Of a DNA stretch of 64,000 bases, positions 1 to 10,931 are shown in pieces. The notes beneath the pieces were generated by a model. The model worked only from the letters and a program-made list of their open reading frames with translations. It had not been told where the DNA came from and did not search any database. Every line of letters starts with the position of its first letter. The stretch's first letter is position 1. The position numbers were made by a program, and so were the translations under genes. The stretch spans positions 83,909,357 through 83,973,356 of the forward strand of contig CM042017.1 of NCBI GenBank assembly GCA_023525715.1, given 5' to 3'. Origin of the DNA: Cichorium intybus (taxonomy: Eukaryota; Streptophyta; Magnoliopsida; Asterales; Asteraceae).

Positions 1-386
1 TGACAAAAACATACAAAAGTGGTAAGATGAGTTGAACACAACGGATAGGCCTAAGTGTTTTGGTAATTATATATTGGATAAATAGAGCCTGATCAACTGT
101 ATTGGTCCAAGATATTATTAACGTATACTTAGGAATGGTCGTGGTGAACAACAAGTCTGAACACTTAGGAATGGTCGTGGTGAACAACAAGTCTGAACAC
201 TTACCAGTAACCAAAAGAACTAAACATAAAATTTAAAATACTATAGGAGTATTTATGACACTATAGAACAAAACATGAAGTTAAAATACCATATGAGTAT
301 TTTGTATACATTACTTAGTCATATATATGTGTATTTAAGAATCCCCTTTTATATACTTCTTACACCCCAATCCTCGTACAGACGTC
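1..386. other. AT-rich flank, no gene seen
   Basis: Sequence upstream of a small acidic ORF. Apart from a 36-bp tandem duplication it shows no coding potential or recognised element. A TATA-like stretch (ccttttatatact, about 345-357) lies about 30-40 bp before the small ORF. Confidence 0.5.
127..198. repeat. 36-bp tandem duplication
   Basis: Two identical head-to-tail 36-bp units starting acttaggaatggtcgtggtg occupy 127-162 and 163-198. Perfect identity points to a recent slippage or unequal-exchange event. Confidence 0.9.
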
Positions 387-518
387 ATGGTCGGACATCA
401 CCTACCAGGAGACCCCTACTACCCAGAAGAAGAACCAGAAGAAATGTCGGATAGTGAGGACCAATGGGACGAGGAGGAGTCCGAGGACGAACCCAAAGTC
501 ATCAACCCCCGTTCATAG
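387..518 (+). CDS. Small acidic ORF, 43 residues, function unknown
   Basis: ATG at 387-389 and TAG at 516-518. The product is strongly acidic, with runs such as PEEEPEEM and DEEESEDEP. I do not recognise it. Short acidic segments of this kind occur in gag or tail regions of plant gypsy elements, and the ORF butts directly against the degenerate copia sequence on its right, so it may be a relic of another retroelement cut by the same rearrangement. It could equally be a chance ORF. Confidence 0.25.
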   Translation: MVGHHLPGDPYYPEEEPEEMSDSEDQWDEEESEDEPKVINPRS

Positions 519-1748
519 CAAAGCGGTAAGCCAAATCACGCTTCAAAGATTCTATACCATCATGATCATCACCAGTAATAATCATGTCATCAACATACAA
601 GGATAGGAGAATCCGACCTGCATTCGTGCATCTAACGAATAACGCTGAATCATGATTACTAGGAGTAAAACCGAGAGAAGTAATCACAGTAGAAAATTTC
701 TCAAACCAAGCACGAGGGGCTTGTTTGAGACCATACAAGGCTTTCCGAAGCCGACAAACTTCACCTGGTTGGTGAGCAATACCTGGAGGAGGAGACATGT
801 AAACTTCCTCATGAAGTTCACCGTTCAAGAATGCATTCTTGACATCCATTTGGAATATCTTCCATTGACGAATAGAGGAAACTGCGATCAGAGTACGGAC
901 AGTAGTCATTTTGCCACTGGGGCAAAAGTCTCCTCATAATCCATACCATATTGCTGCGAGTATCCTTTTGCAACCAGCCTTGCCTTATATCTTTCAATTG
1001 AGCCATCAGACTTGGTTTTGATCTTATATACCCAACGACAACCAATTGTGAAGATGTACAAGATCCCACGTATGAGTCTGATAAAGAGCTGTAAGCTCTT
1101 CCGCCATAGCATTCTGCCAACGAGGATCAGAAACAGCTTCTTTGTAAGACGCTGGTTCAGAAAGCCGATGTATATTTGCAATAAAAGATGCAAATGTTGG
1201 CGAATAAGAAGAATATACAAAATCTGGCAGTTTAGTAGTCTTATGAGTACGTACAGGTCTCGATGGTGGAGGATGATTTTCTTGAGCGACAACAGGAGTG
1301 GGAGCAGTTGCAGACTAAGCAGGAGGGTTGTCTGGAGCTATGGAAGCATCATCAACTGGGGCACTAGATGTAGTGCCATCACTATCAATGGTAAAAGGAT
1401 CAATATTTAGAAGTTCTGACCGAGTCATGTTGTGAGACTGTACAGGAATAGCATAGTAAGGAATGTGCTCCAGAAAAGTAACATGTCGAGAGACATATAG
1501 TTTTTGACTCGCCGGATCATAACACCGATATCCTTTCTGACCAATACCATATCCCAAGAATACACAAAGAGCCGACTTTGGAGACAACTTGCTTCGTTCT
1601 ACATGAGGCCGTAAGACAAAGCAGGTGCACCCAAATACCCGTAAAGATGAATAATCAGGTAATTGACCATACAACTTTTCATAAGGAGACATTCCAGAGT
1701 TGTGGCGAGTCGGGATGCGATTAATCACATAGGCAGCAGTATGAATAG
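519..1748 (-). pseudogene. Ty1/copia pol fragment: integrase C-terminal part and reverse transcriptase
   Basis: On the minus strand this reads the end of the copia integrase (TAAYVINR, GYRCYDP) and then the reverse transcriptase (GCRWVYKIKTKSDG, FQMDVKNAFLNGEL, YGLKQAPRAW, and the catalytic YVDDM near 580-600). It is broken by an in-frame stop near 1315 and by frame changes around 1000-1110, and stops abruptly at about 519 just after the RFAM motif, so the rest of RT, RNase H and the LTR are absent. It is the downstream half of the element whose upstream half lies at 23813-25192; a hAT element separates the halves. Not functional. Confidence 0.9.
1741..1748. repeat. Left 8-bp target duplication of the hAT element
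   Basis: ATGAATAG here is repeated exactly at 23813-23820, directly outside the two terminal inverted repeats. Eight bases is the hallmark length for hAT transposases. Confidence 0.95.
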
Positions 1749-1759
1749 TAGGGATGAGC

Positions 1760-1990
1760 AAAACCGAACCCTGAAACCGAGAAACCGAAAAAAACCGACA
1801 AAATCGAAACCGAAAAACCGAAACCGTAGCGGAAACTAGTGGTGCGGTTTTGATTTTTTAAAAACCAAAACTGGCGGTTCGGTTTCGGTTTGTCTTGTCA
1901 AAACCGACCCACAGGAACCGAACCGACCCAATTACGCGAAAACCGACCCAATAAACCGAACCGACCCAAAATATTAACCTATTTACTATT
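1760..1990. repeat. hAT subterminal AAACCGA-type repeats, left arm
   Basis: Dense reiteration of AAACCGA and ACCGACCCA in both orientations follows the left terminal repeat; the right arm (23600-23800) has the same motif. In Ac-type hAT elements, clusters of short subterminal motifs are where transposase binds. That role is inferred here from position and repetition only. Confidence 0.7.
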
Positions 1991-2243
1991 TATTTATTAT
2001 TTACTGATTTAATAATTAATAATCTGAAATATCCCAAATAAGCTACGCGACTACGCCTTCTGTGTTTCACTCTTAGTCTTTTACAGTTTCACGGTACGCA
2101 ATCTGTAACTCGTCTGGAACGAACGGCCAAACCCTAAATCGGAGAGACGGAGACGCCGCCCGTCGGGAACTCGTCTAGAACGCCCTCGCCTGTCGGGAAC
2201 TCCTCTCACAGTCTCACACTCGTCTTGAACTCCAAACCAAACG
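1991..2243. other. hAT interior, left part
   Basis: Internal filler of the hAT element with repeated pieces such as gtcgggaactc and aactcgtct, and a copy of acggtacgcaatctgtaactcg (2091-2112) that recurs at the other side of the retrotransposon insertion (23416-23435). No ORF. Confidence 0.6.
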
Positions 2244-2248
2244 GTACG

Positions 2249-3672
2249 TGTAACACCCGGTTTTTAATAAAACATCTTCATTTAAATAAATATCAATTTA
2301 TTCAATAATTAACATTTTGAAGATATTTAGAAATCATTTTAAACATCAATTCACCGCATGAATCCCCAATTAAGCAGCATCAGTGTGTACCCGTCATGCC
2401 TGTCCGTCATTTCCACCTGTATAACCTGAAATGGTAATTTAAAAGGGAAAGGATAAGCACACGGCTTAGTGAGTTCCAACAACTACACAGCATATCAGCT
2501 ACACATACTTTACCCCTAACAGGAAAAATACAACCACACGTCACATAATCTGCTCTACCCAGTATATTGGATTATAACCTCCTATACGTATCTGCTCAGT
2601 AAATCTAATTCCCCTGCTCAGCACTTAGAGCCGCGCATACCCTGTACGTCGAGTCATGCGTATCTGCTCAGTGTCTTTTGCTCGTATCTCTATATTACTC
2701 AGTACGTCGAGCCCACACACACCATAACCCAACCCATACAATTATAACAGAAAGATATATATCAATAATATACACACAACTTGGTACTATTTACCAACAT
2801 CTTATAAACATCTTATAAGCACACAAAAATACGGTAAATGACATATAACGTCCACACAATGTAGTGAGAAACTCACCTGATTATAGTCGACTACAGCGTT
2901 TATCTCTGCTTCGTATTCCCTCTTTAACTGTTAACACAGTAAGGCATTTATCACTCTTTAATTCTTAACTATCTTATAGTTGCATCATTAAACTCTTCCA
3001 TAATTCCAACATGATACCTCATGATTTATCAAGTAAAGGATAGCCAGGTAGAAGATTAGTTGGGGTGGCAGGATCCTTTCAGCATTTTAGCCTTTCGGAA
3101 AATCCACCAACCAGATCCCAAGTAATCGGCCTAGACACCATCCTCGTAAGTAAATCACTCGGTATTATTTTTGGAATTACGAATAGTATAACCTCTACAT
3201 ATTATAGTTTAACACTTATAAACTACTAGAGAAATACAATAGTGATTACTCACTTAAGATTTGCGTTTTCGCAAAGCCATGGCACGTTTCCCGTTCCGCT
3301 CTTCCAACACTTCCCGAGCACCTCGTTACCGGCTACCGCTCGCTCCTAACTCCTCCCGACCTATTTTCCTCACCAGAACACTCCTCGATATCGTAAGGTT
3401 GTTTGGTGTTTGTTGTGGGTTGAAATGAAGAAGTTAGGCCTCTATTTATAAGGCTTGAAAACACTATTCACGACGTCATCACGACGTCATCGTCGACGTC
3501 ATCACGACATCATCGTCGACGTCATCACGAGGTAAGCGCTTACTTCATTTCTCGGGTACTATTCACGCCGGGTACTATTCACGACGGAGTACTATTCACG
3601 TCGGAGTTACTATTCACGCCGGAGTTACTATTCACAACGTTTTTTTTTTAAAAAAAAAAAACGGTCGTTACA
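2249..3672 (-). repeat. Element I 3' LTR (1424 bp)
   Basis: Begins TGTAACACCCGG and ends CGGTCGTTACA on the plus strand. It matches the LTRs at 7163-8576, 10932-12384 and 21478-23415. Flanked inside by the purine tract at about 3673-3690. Elements I and II are distinguishable subtypes: I has ccgcatgaatcc and gcagcatcag where II has ccgtatgaatcc and gcagtatcag. Confidence 0.93.
3442..3640 (-). promoter_or_regulatory. LTR promoter: TATA box with upstream GACGTCA array
   Basis: Read on the minus strand, a TATAAATAG box (3442-3450) is followed by a leader rich in CAAC/AAAC. Just upstream lie tandem CGTGATGACGTC-type units (about 3466-3532) and then four to five TACTATTCACG-type units (about 3555-3640). 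TGACG/ACGTCA cores are classical bZIP (TGA/as-1, C-box) sites. Binding and inducibility are inference. Confidence 0.6.
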
Positions 3673-3709
3673 AGTTCTCCCCCCTTTATAAGATTTCGTC
3701 CCCGGAATC
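3673..3709 (-). promoter_or_regulatory. Element I polypurine tract and adjacent hairpin
   Basis: On the minus strand, TATAAAGGGGGGAGAACT directly precedes the LTR: the site that primes plus-strand DNA synthesis. Immediately upstream is GATTCCGGGGACGAAATC (3692-3709), a 7-bp inverted repeat around four bases with one mismatch in this copy. The same hairpin precedes the purine tract in elements II, III and VII. Confidence 0.8.
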
Positions 3710-4134
3710 TCCAGCGTTGACATACGCTTATTCTTCCACTCAATCATTCCCTATTTCAATACAATACGGTTGTATTAGTAAACCCAAAGGGTATTACCAC
3801 AATACTGGCACATTAACCACCTCTAATCAACTAGGCCAACCTATTGAGACTACAAAGTACTCGTTACGTAATCTCATATACTCACAATACTGACATCATG
3901 GATGCATGGTACTTGTTATGCATCGTTTAGTCACATGTTCACCACATCATATCACAACCCCTACTCTTCACAACTTCAACAGCTCAACTATTCACTAAAC
4001 ACCCAACTGTATGTGTGTTAGAACTGCCAGCCAATAAAGCCATCACAACACTTGTATGTGGTCCCACCACAATTACTGCTCATAAGATCCACAACACATA
4101 TGTGGTCTTACCAAATGTGGCCCCACTAAATAAG

Positions 4135-4330
4135 TGGTCACAACCACAAGTACTATTAACCCCCAAAATAAATGGTCACAACTACAAGTTACCAGTGGCC
4201 CCACGGAATAGGTGGTCCCAACCACAAGTACAAGTAGCCCCATAGCATAAGTGGTCCCAACCACAATACTAGTAGCCCCACCTAATAAGTGGTCCCAACT
4301 ACAAGTATAAGTGGCCCCACAGAATAAACA
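4135..4330. repeat. 38-40 bp tandem repeat with GTGG...CCAC hairpins (element I)
   Basis: Imperfect units begin near 4135, 4172, 4212, 4251 and 4289, each built on GTGGTCCCAACCAC (GTGG and CCAC able to pair) followed by an AGTA-rich spacer and GCCCCA. An identical array sits in element II. It lies in the 3' non-coding part of the internal region. Confidence 0.85.
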
Positions 4331-4699
4331 GCTTTTCGCTCTAAAGGCTTAACAGTTAACACACATACGACTGCACAGCTCTACAACCAACCACATGACA
4401 CCAAGAATCCTCATATCAGCTCAGCCTCCACATACAACTACAAAATTTCCACCCACAATATGATACCATATCCATGGTTGTCACCACTTAATACTCATGT
4501 ATTCGTCCGCACAGCTAATATCAACTAGATATTCAACCAGCTACCGACACAGTTTATCCACGGTTACTTGCTTACGGGTTATCGACTTAAGAGGTATTCA
4601 CTTAGTCATTTATGAAACATATACACCTAACACACATATGCTAACAAGACAGTCATCTTGGTCGGTTAGCAATATTTCCTCAACTCATTATTTTCATAT

Positions 4700-5170
4700 A
4701 CTAACAGATTTCAAGTACATGATACACTGATATGCTACATCTAACTTACTCTGATACACACGTTGTTAGTATTCACTACCTATGTGAATACCCTTACGCC
4801 ACACCACTATATCATCCCTACTTTCACGAGTTGTTATTATATGTCCATTTCGTATACACGTACACCTCTTGTACTGGAATGGATAAGACTCTAATTCTGC
4901 AAACATACGACACCATGTATAAAACCTTATATTTCTACTATGTACACGTATATCTGTGCGTATACCTTTCACATCTATATACTGCTTTAGTTCACGTATG
5001 TCTTCTTCCAAATTATTCCCTCCATCTACGGGATTCCAATTTCTACTAATACGATCACATACATCATCAGCCTTCGTCATCATCATACTCCAGTCGTCTG
5101 ATACTCCTTGTAGATAAAATTTGTTAACCAGCAACTGCAGATGACCTGGAAGCCTCACATATATCTCCAT
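4700..5170 (-). pseudogene. Element I copy of an unrecognised element-specific ORF, one stop codon
   Basis: Opens with MEIYVRLPGHLQLLV at 5170 and runs 134 codons to a TAA at 4766-4768; beyond it the frame continues with sequence matching the C-terminal part of the element II copy. Features are a central acidic helix-like stretch (NLEEDIRELKQYID), and a Cys/Trp-containing part (WCRMFAELE, KRCTC). I recognise no domain. The element II copy is open for 158 codons. Confidence 0.5.
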
Positions 5171-5871
5171 AACTGGAATCTATGACTTATGTTAGTCTCT
5201 AAATAACATAACGTCTATTTATAGTCAATCAAAATCGACTATTCTAGCAATCAACATCTTCTTTTTATTATCCACTATCTCTGCTTTTAGTAACGAAGAG
5301 ACTTAATGTGTCACTTTTACACACCTCATCCACTATAGTCTCATCAACTGTTCATTACTTAATTATGAAACGTCACTAGATTCTCAATCTCCAGCGTCCT
5401 AATTGTTCCCAATAAACTCTATGATTGCCAATCAATAGAATGGACAAATACAGTTTATCAGCATATAAACCAATTAGTTATACCCTTAGTGTATTGGATT
5501 CCTTATGACCAACTCCCGATTCGAATGCGAATCCTGTGCTTTCAATAGTAGGAGCTCTACTACTATCTTCCACACCTACCCTCGTTCGTTTCAGAACTTG
5601 TCCAGAAGTCCCCAATTCACGTCTTCACGATAATTTTACCACCTATACCCCAGGTTGTTTTACGAACATAGTCGTAGAAAATTTTTCACATAAAAGGATT
5701 TACCTTATGGATATCACTTATCAAGGAACATGCAACTTGGCCAACTCAAAAATTCTAAGACTATTTAGTTCCTATTGCCTACACTTTAATGGCATTTAAG
5801 CACACATATATTACAGAAATAGCAACAAAGACTAAGCACTTAACCTTTTCCCCACTGACGTCGGCTGACGG
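5171..5871. other. Element I 5' internal region, non-coding
   Basis: Lies between the unknown ORF and the insertion site of element III (target duplication GACGG at 5867-5871). It parallels 10065-10758 in element II. On the minus strand about 5520-5660 reads a gag-like low-similarity stretch (RTRVGVEDSS) without a recognised domain. Confidence 0.5.
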
Positions 5872-7162
5872 TGTAACACCCCTTTTTTTCAAACCATATT
5901 TAAAATACAAATACAGTTTTCAAACATAATTTACAACTCGTGACTGTAAAATAGCCACTTAAATTTTTTTTATTTTATTTTTACAAATTTAAACTTGAGG
6001 GGTATTACAGACTCAATACAGATAACCATAATTTAAACTTACAGTGTACAATAACGGTCCCAACTGCAACTCCCGCTCCCTTCACCTAAGTACATAGCAT
6101 TTCAAAAAACATAGTATACGTGAGACATAAAGTCTCGTGAGTAATATGAGTTTAGACCCAAAACTTTTCTATTCAAAACTTGAAATATCAAAAGTACATT
6201 GCTAAAAACTGATTTATTTCATAAATCTCAAAATAACTTTTTCTTCTTTAATTTCAAACTTTAAAAAGAATTTCTTTTATAAAACTGCTTCCTTTCTCAT
6301 TTTCTCGTGACCAACTGAAACTTATGAATTAAGTTAATTAATTCATTCAACTAGCTCCGCTTGCGGAACAGAACAGATCTGCCCACTCGGTTTGCTCATT
6401 CTGTCTCCCCTTTGTGACTTGGAACAAATTCAAGTACAAGGGTATACTTAAGCTAGACAACTACTTCGCGACGGGAGGTACCATCCCAGTAGTGTCTTCT
6501 GATCCCCCGATTATGTGGGTGATCCTAGTCCGGACAACTGGCTCATACTTCTTTAATTCTTACTTCATTTCATCTCAAATTGGTCAAAGTGGGACACAAT
6601 TTGTAAACTATTCTTACTCAAACATTTTATGACTCTTCACTAAAAATACTTTCAAAAACTGCTTTCGACAACTTAGTTCCCATGAGGAACTTCTTACAAA
6701 AATACTTGCAAAACATACTTTAAAAATCTTTTAAAATACTAAGCCCTTGTATAGAGCTTCATTCAAAACTATTTTCCAAACTTTAGTATTTATAAACATT
6801 GGAAAATCATACTTGTCTGAAAAATAATATTTTGCTACGCACTATAGAAATCCTCATAAAACTCACCTTGATGTAGTTACAGATTTCTAAGCTTCACGTA
6901 CTCCTTTCCCTTTTCCGTGCTCAACAATATTCGAAGCACCACCTATACAAGTATTATATATAAATACTCAATAAATACATATTATAACTGATTTTATAGT
7001 TCTAAGGTCTCATACGTCTCAACTCTAGGTTATATCAAATGTATAACCACTAATAAACTCGTTTTATAACTTTCACCGAAATACGCGTATTTTGCTACAG
7101 TATCCCCGAGAGGTCGTATTTCAGTTTTGACACTTTTACATGAAGTCTTAAGCCATATTAGA

Positions 7163-8576
7163 TGTAACACCCGGTTTTTAATAAAACATCTTCATTTAAA
7201 TAAATATCAATTTATTCAATAATTAACATTTTGAAGATATTTAGAAATCATTTTAAACATCAATTCACCGTATGAATCCCCAATTAAGCAGTATCAGTGT
7301 GTACCCGTCATGCCTGTCCGTCATTTCCACCTGTATAACCTGAAATGGTAATTTAAAAGGGAAAGGATAAGCACACGGCTTAGTGAGTTCCAACAACTAC
7401 ACAGCATATCAGCTACACATACTTTACCCCTAACAGGAAAAATACAACCATACGTCACATAATATGCTCTACCCAATATATTGGACTATATCCTCCTATA
7501 CGTATCTGCTCAGTAAATCTAATTCCCCTGCTCAGTATTTAGAGCCGCGCATGCCCTGTACGTCGAGTCATACGTATCTGCTCAGTGTCTTTTGCTCGTA
7601 TCTCTATATTACTCAGTACGTCGAGCCCACACACACCATAACCCAACCCATACAATTATAACAGAAAGATATATATCAATAATATACACACAACTTGGTA
7701 CTATTTACCAACATCTTATCAACATCTTATTAGCACACAAAAATACGGTAAAGGACATATAACGTCCACACAATGTAGTGAGAAACTCACCTGATTATAG
7801 TCGACTACAACGTTTATCTTTGCTTCGTATTCCCTCTTTAACTGTTAACACCGTAAGACATTTATCACTCTTTAATTCTTAACTATCTTATAGTTGCATC
7901 ATTAAACTCTTCCATAATTCCAACATGATACCTCGTGATTTATCAAGTAAAGGATAGACAGGTAGAAGATTAGTTGGGGTGGCAGGATCCTTTCAGCATT
8001 TTAGCCTTTCGGAAAATCCAACAACCAGATCCCAAGTAATCGGCCTAGACACCATCCTCGTAAGTAAATCACTCGGTATTATTTTTGGAATTACGAATAA
8101 TATAACCTCTACATATTATAGTTTAACACTTATAAACTACTAGAGAAATACAATAGTGATTACTCACTTAAGATTGGCGTTTTCGCAAAGCCTTGGCACG
8201 TTTCCCGTTCCGCTCTTCCAACACTTCCCGAGTACCTCGTTACCAGCTACCGCTCGCTCCTAACTCCTCCCGGCCTATTTTCCTAACCAGAACACTCCTC
8301 GATATCGTAAGGTTGTTTGGTGTTTGTTGTGGTTTGAAATGAAGAGGTTGGGCCTCTATTTATAGGGCTTGAAAACACTATTCACGACGTCATCACGACG
8401 TCATCACGACATCATCGTCGACGTCATCACGACATCATCGTTGACGTCATCACGAGGTAAGCGCTTACTTCATTTCTCGGGTATTATTCACGCCGGAGTA
8501 CTATTCATGCCGGAGTTACTATTCACGCCGGAGTTACTATTCACAATTTTTTTTTTTTTGAAAAACGGTCGTTACA
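7163..8576 (-). repeat. Element II 3' LTR (1414 bp)
   Basis: TGTAACACCCGG...CGGTCGTTACA, nearly identical to 10932-12384. Most differences are copy-number changes in the GACGTCA and TACTATTCACG arrays and the terminal T-run. Confidence 0.95.
8355..8550 (-). promoter_or_regulatory. LTR promoter: TATA box with GACGTCA array (element II, 3' LTR)
   Basis: Minus-strand CTATAAATAG at 8355-8364 with upstream tandem CGTGATGACGTC/GATGATGTCGTG units (about 8380-8456) and TACTATTCACG-type units (about 8483-8550). Same architecture as the other three family LTRs. Confidence 0.6.
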
Positions 8577-8614
8577 AGTTCTCTCCCCCTTTATAAGATT
8601 CCGTCCCCGGAATC
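8577..8614 (-). promoter_or_regulatory. Element II polypurine tract and perfect hairpin
   Basis: Minus strand: AAAGGGGGAGAGAACT abuts the LTR. GATTCCGGGGACGGAATC at 8597-8614 is a perfect 7-bp stem with a four-base loop, the same block that ends the pol reading frame in element III although this element has no pol. Confidence 0.85.
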
Positions 8615-9041
8615 TCCAACGTTGACATACATTTATTCTTCCACTCAATCATTCTCTATTTCAACAGAATACGGTTGTATTAGTAAACTCAAAGGGTATT
8701 ACAATACTGGGACATTAACCACTTCTAATCAACTAGGCCAACCTATTGAGACTAATAAGTACCCGTTATGTAATCTCATATACTCACAATACTGACATCA
8801 TGGATGCAAGGTACTTGTTATGCATCGTATAATCATAATCACATGTTCTCCACATCATATCACAACCCTTGCTATTCACAACCTCAACAGCTCAGCTATT
8901 CCCCAGACACCCGACTGTATGTGTGTTAGAACTGCCAGCCAATAAAGCCATCACAACATTTGTATGTGGTCCCACCACAATTACTGCTCATAAGATCCAC
9001 AACACATATGTGGTCTTACCAAATGTGGCCCCACTAAATAA

Positions 9042-9235
9042 GTGGTCACAACCACAAGTACTATTAACCCCCAGAATAAATGGTCACAACTACAAGTTAC
9101 CAGTGGCCCCACGGAATAAGTGGTCCCAACCACAAGTACAAGTAGCCCCATAGCATAAGTGGTCCCAACCACAATACTAGTAGCCCCACCTAATAAGTGG
9201 TCCCAACTACAAGTATAAGTGGCCCCACAGAATAA
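9042..9235. repeat. 38-40 bp tandem repeat with GTGG...CCAC hairpins (element II)
   Basis: Units start near 9042, 9079, 9119, 9158 and 9196 and match the array at 4135-4330 almost base for base. Confidence 0.85.
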
Positions 9236-9587
9236 ACAGCTTTTCGCTCTAAAGGCTTAACAGCTAACACACATACGACTGCACAGCTCTGCAACCAACC
9301 ACATGACACCAATAATCCTCATATCAGCTCAGTCTCCACATATAACTACAATATCTCCGCCCACAATATGATACCATATCCATGGTTATCACCACTTAAT
9401 ACTCACGTATCGTCCGCACAGCTAATATCAACTAGATATTCAACCAGCTACCGACACAGTTTATCCACGGTTACTTGCCTACGGGTTACCTACTTAAGAG
9501 GTATTCACTTAGTCTATTACCCAACACACATATGCTAACAAGATAGTTATCTTGGTCAGTTAGCAATATTTTCTCAACTCATTATTT

Positions 9588-10064
9588 TCATATTCTAACA
9601 GATTTTAAGTACATGATACACTGATAGGCCACATCTAGCCTATTATGATACATTCGTTCATAGTATTCACTACCTACATGAATACCCTTACGCCACACCA
9701 CTATGTCATCTGCACTTTCACGAGTTGTTATTATATGTCTATCCCGTATACACGTACATCTCTTGTACGGGAATGGATAAAACTCTAATTCTGCAAACAT
9801 ACGACACCACGTATAAAACCTTATGTTTCTAGCATGTACACGTATATCTGTACGTATATTTTTCACATCTATATACTGCTTTAGTTCACGTATGTCTTCT
9901 TCCAAATTATGCCATCCAGTTACTGGATCCCAATTTCTGCTGATACGCTCACAGACATCCTCAGCCTTCATCATTATCGTACTACAGTCATCTGACACAC
10001 TTCGTATATAAAACTTGTTAACCAGCAACTGTAGATGACCTGGAAGCCTCACATATATCTCCAT
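9588..10064 (-). CDS. Unrecognised 158-residue protein of the element I/II family
   Basis: ATG at 10062-10064, stop at 9588-9590, about 0.85 kb downstream of the primer site. This is the only long frame in the element's sense direction that is shared with element I. It starts MEIYVRLPGHLQLLV, has an acidic segment around residues 50-70 (NLEEDIRELKQYID), then WCRMFAELE, KRCTC and VVWRKG. No membrane segment, zinc knuckle of gag type or protease motif is seen. It may be a diverged capsid-like protein, an element-specific factor, or a captured host exon. Family members I and II are too similar for conservation alone to prove function. Confidence 0.5.
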   Translation of the reverse strand: MEIYVRLPGHLQLLVNKFYIRSVSDDCSTIMMKAEDVCERISRNWDPVTGWHNLEEDIRELKQYIDVKNIRTDIRVHARNIRFYTWCRMFAELEFYPFPYKRCTCIRDRHIITTRESADDIVVWRKGIHVGSEYYERMYHNRLDVAYQCIMYLKSVRI

Positions 10065-10914
10065 ATCTGGAAATGAAATTTGCGACTTATAACATTACGT
10101 TTATTTATAGTCAATCAAAATCGACTATTCTAGCAATCAACATCTTCTTTTTATCATCCACTATCTGTGCTTTTCTTAGTAACGAACAGACTTAACGTGT
10201 CACTTTTGCACAGCTCATCTACTATAGTCACATCAACTGTTCATTACTTAATTATTAAGAAATGAAACGTCACTAGATTCTCAATCTCCAGCGTCCTAAT
10301 TGATCCCAATAAACTCTATGATTGCCAACCAATAGAATGGATAAATACAGTTTATCAGCCTATACACCAATTAGTTATACCCTCAGTGTATTGGATTCCT
10401 TACGACCAACTCCCGATTCGAACGCGGATCCTGTGCTTTCAATAGTAGGAGCTCTACTACTATCTTCCACACCTACCCTCGTTCGTTTCAGAACTTGTCC
10501 AGAAGTCCCCAATTCACTTCTCATGATAATTTTTCCACCTATACCCCAGGTTGTTTTACGAACATAGTCGTAGAAAATTTTTCACATAAAAGGATTTACC
10601 TTATGGATATCACTTATCAAGGAACATGCAACTTGGCCAACTAAAAAATTATAGGACTATTTAGTTCCTACTGCCTACACTTTAATGGCATTTAAGCACA
10701 CATATATTACAGAAATAACAACAAAGACTAAGCACTTAACCTTTTCCCCACTGACGTCGGCTGACGGTACACACTGCGTCTTTGCAACAACATTCATTTA
10801 ACCCCTTATTCGAAAAACAACTTATAATTTCTTGTAAATATATTTCCAAAGACAACTTTTAAGTCTCAAGCTTGAGATCAAAACCCATCAAGTGAGTCTG
10901 ATTCACTCAAGCCT

Positions 10915-10928
10915 TGGCTCTGATACCA
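10915..10928 (-). promoter_or_regulatory. Element II primer binding site (initiator tRNA-Met)
   Basis: Minus strand TGGTATCAGAGCCA, complementary to the 3' end of plant initiator tRNA-Met, three bases inside the 5' LTR. Confidence 0.92.
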
Positions 10929-10931
10929 ACT

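Noticed and set aside
3660..3700. CRISPR-like or satellite interpretation of the GACGTCA/TACTATTCACG arrays
   Set aside because: Units are short, contiguous without unique spacers and located in LTR promoters; this is an LTR tandem repeat.
4015..4245. Open frame across the GTGGTCCCA repeats
   Set aside because: It is created by the tandem repeat, is antisense to the element, and the same frame in element II follows from copy identity alone.
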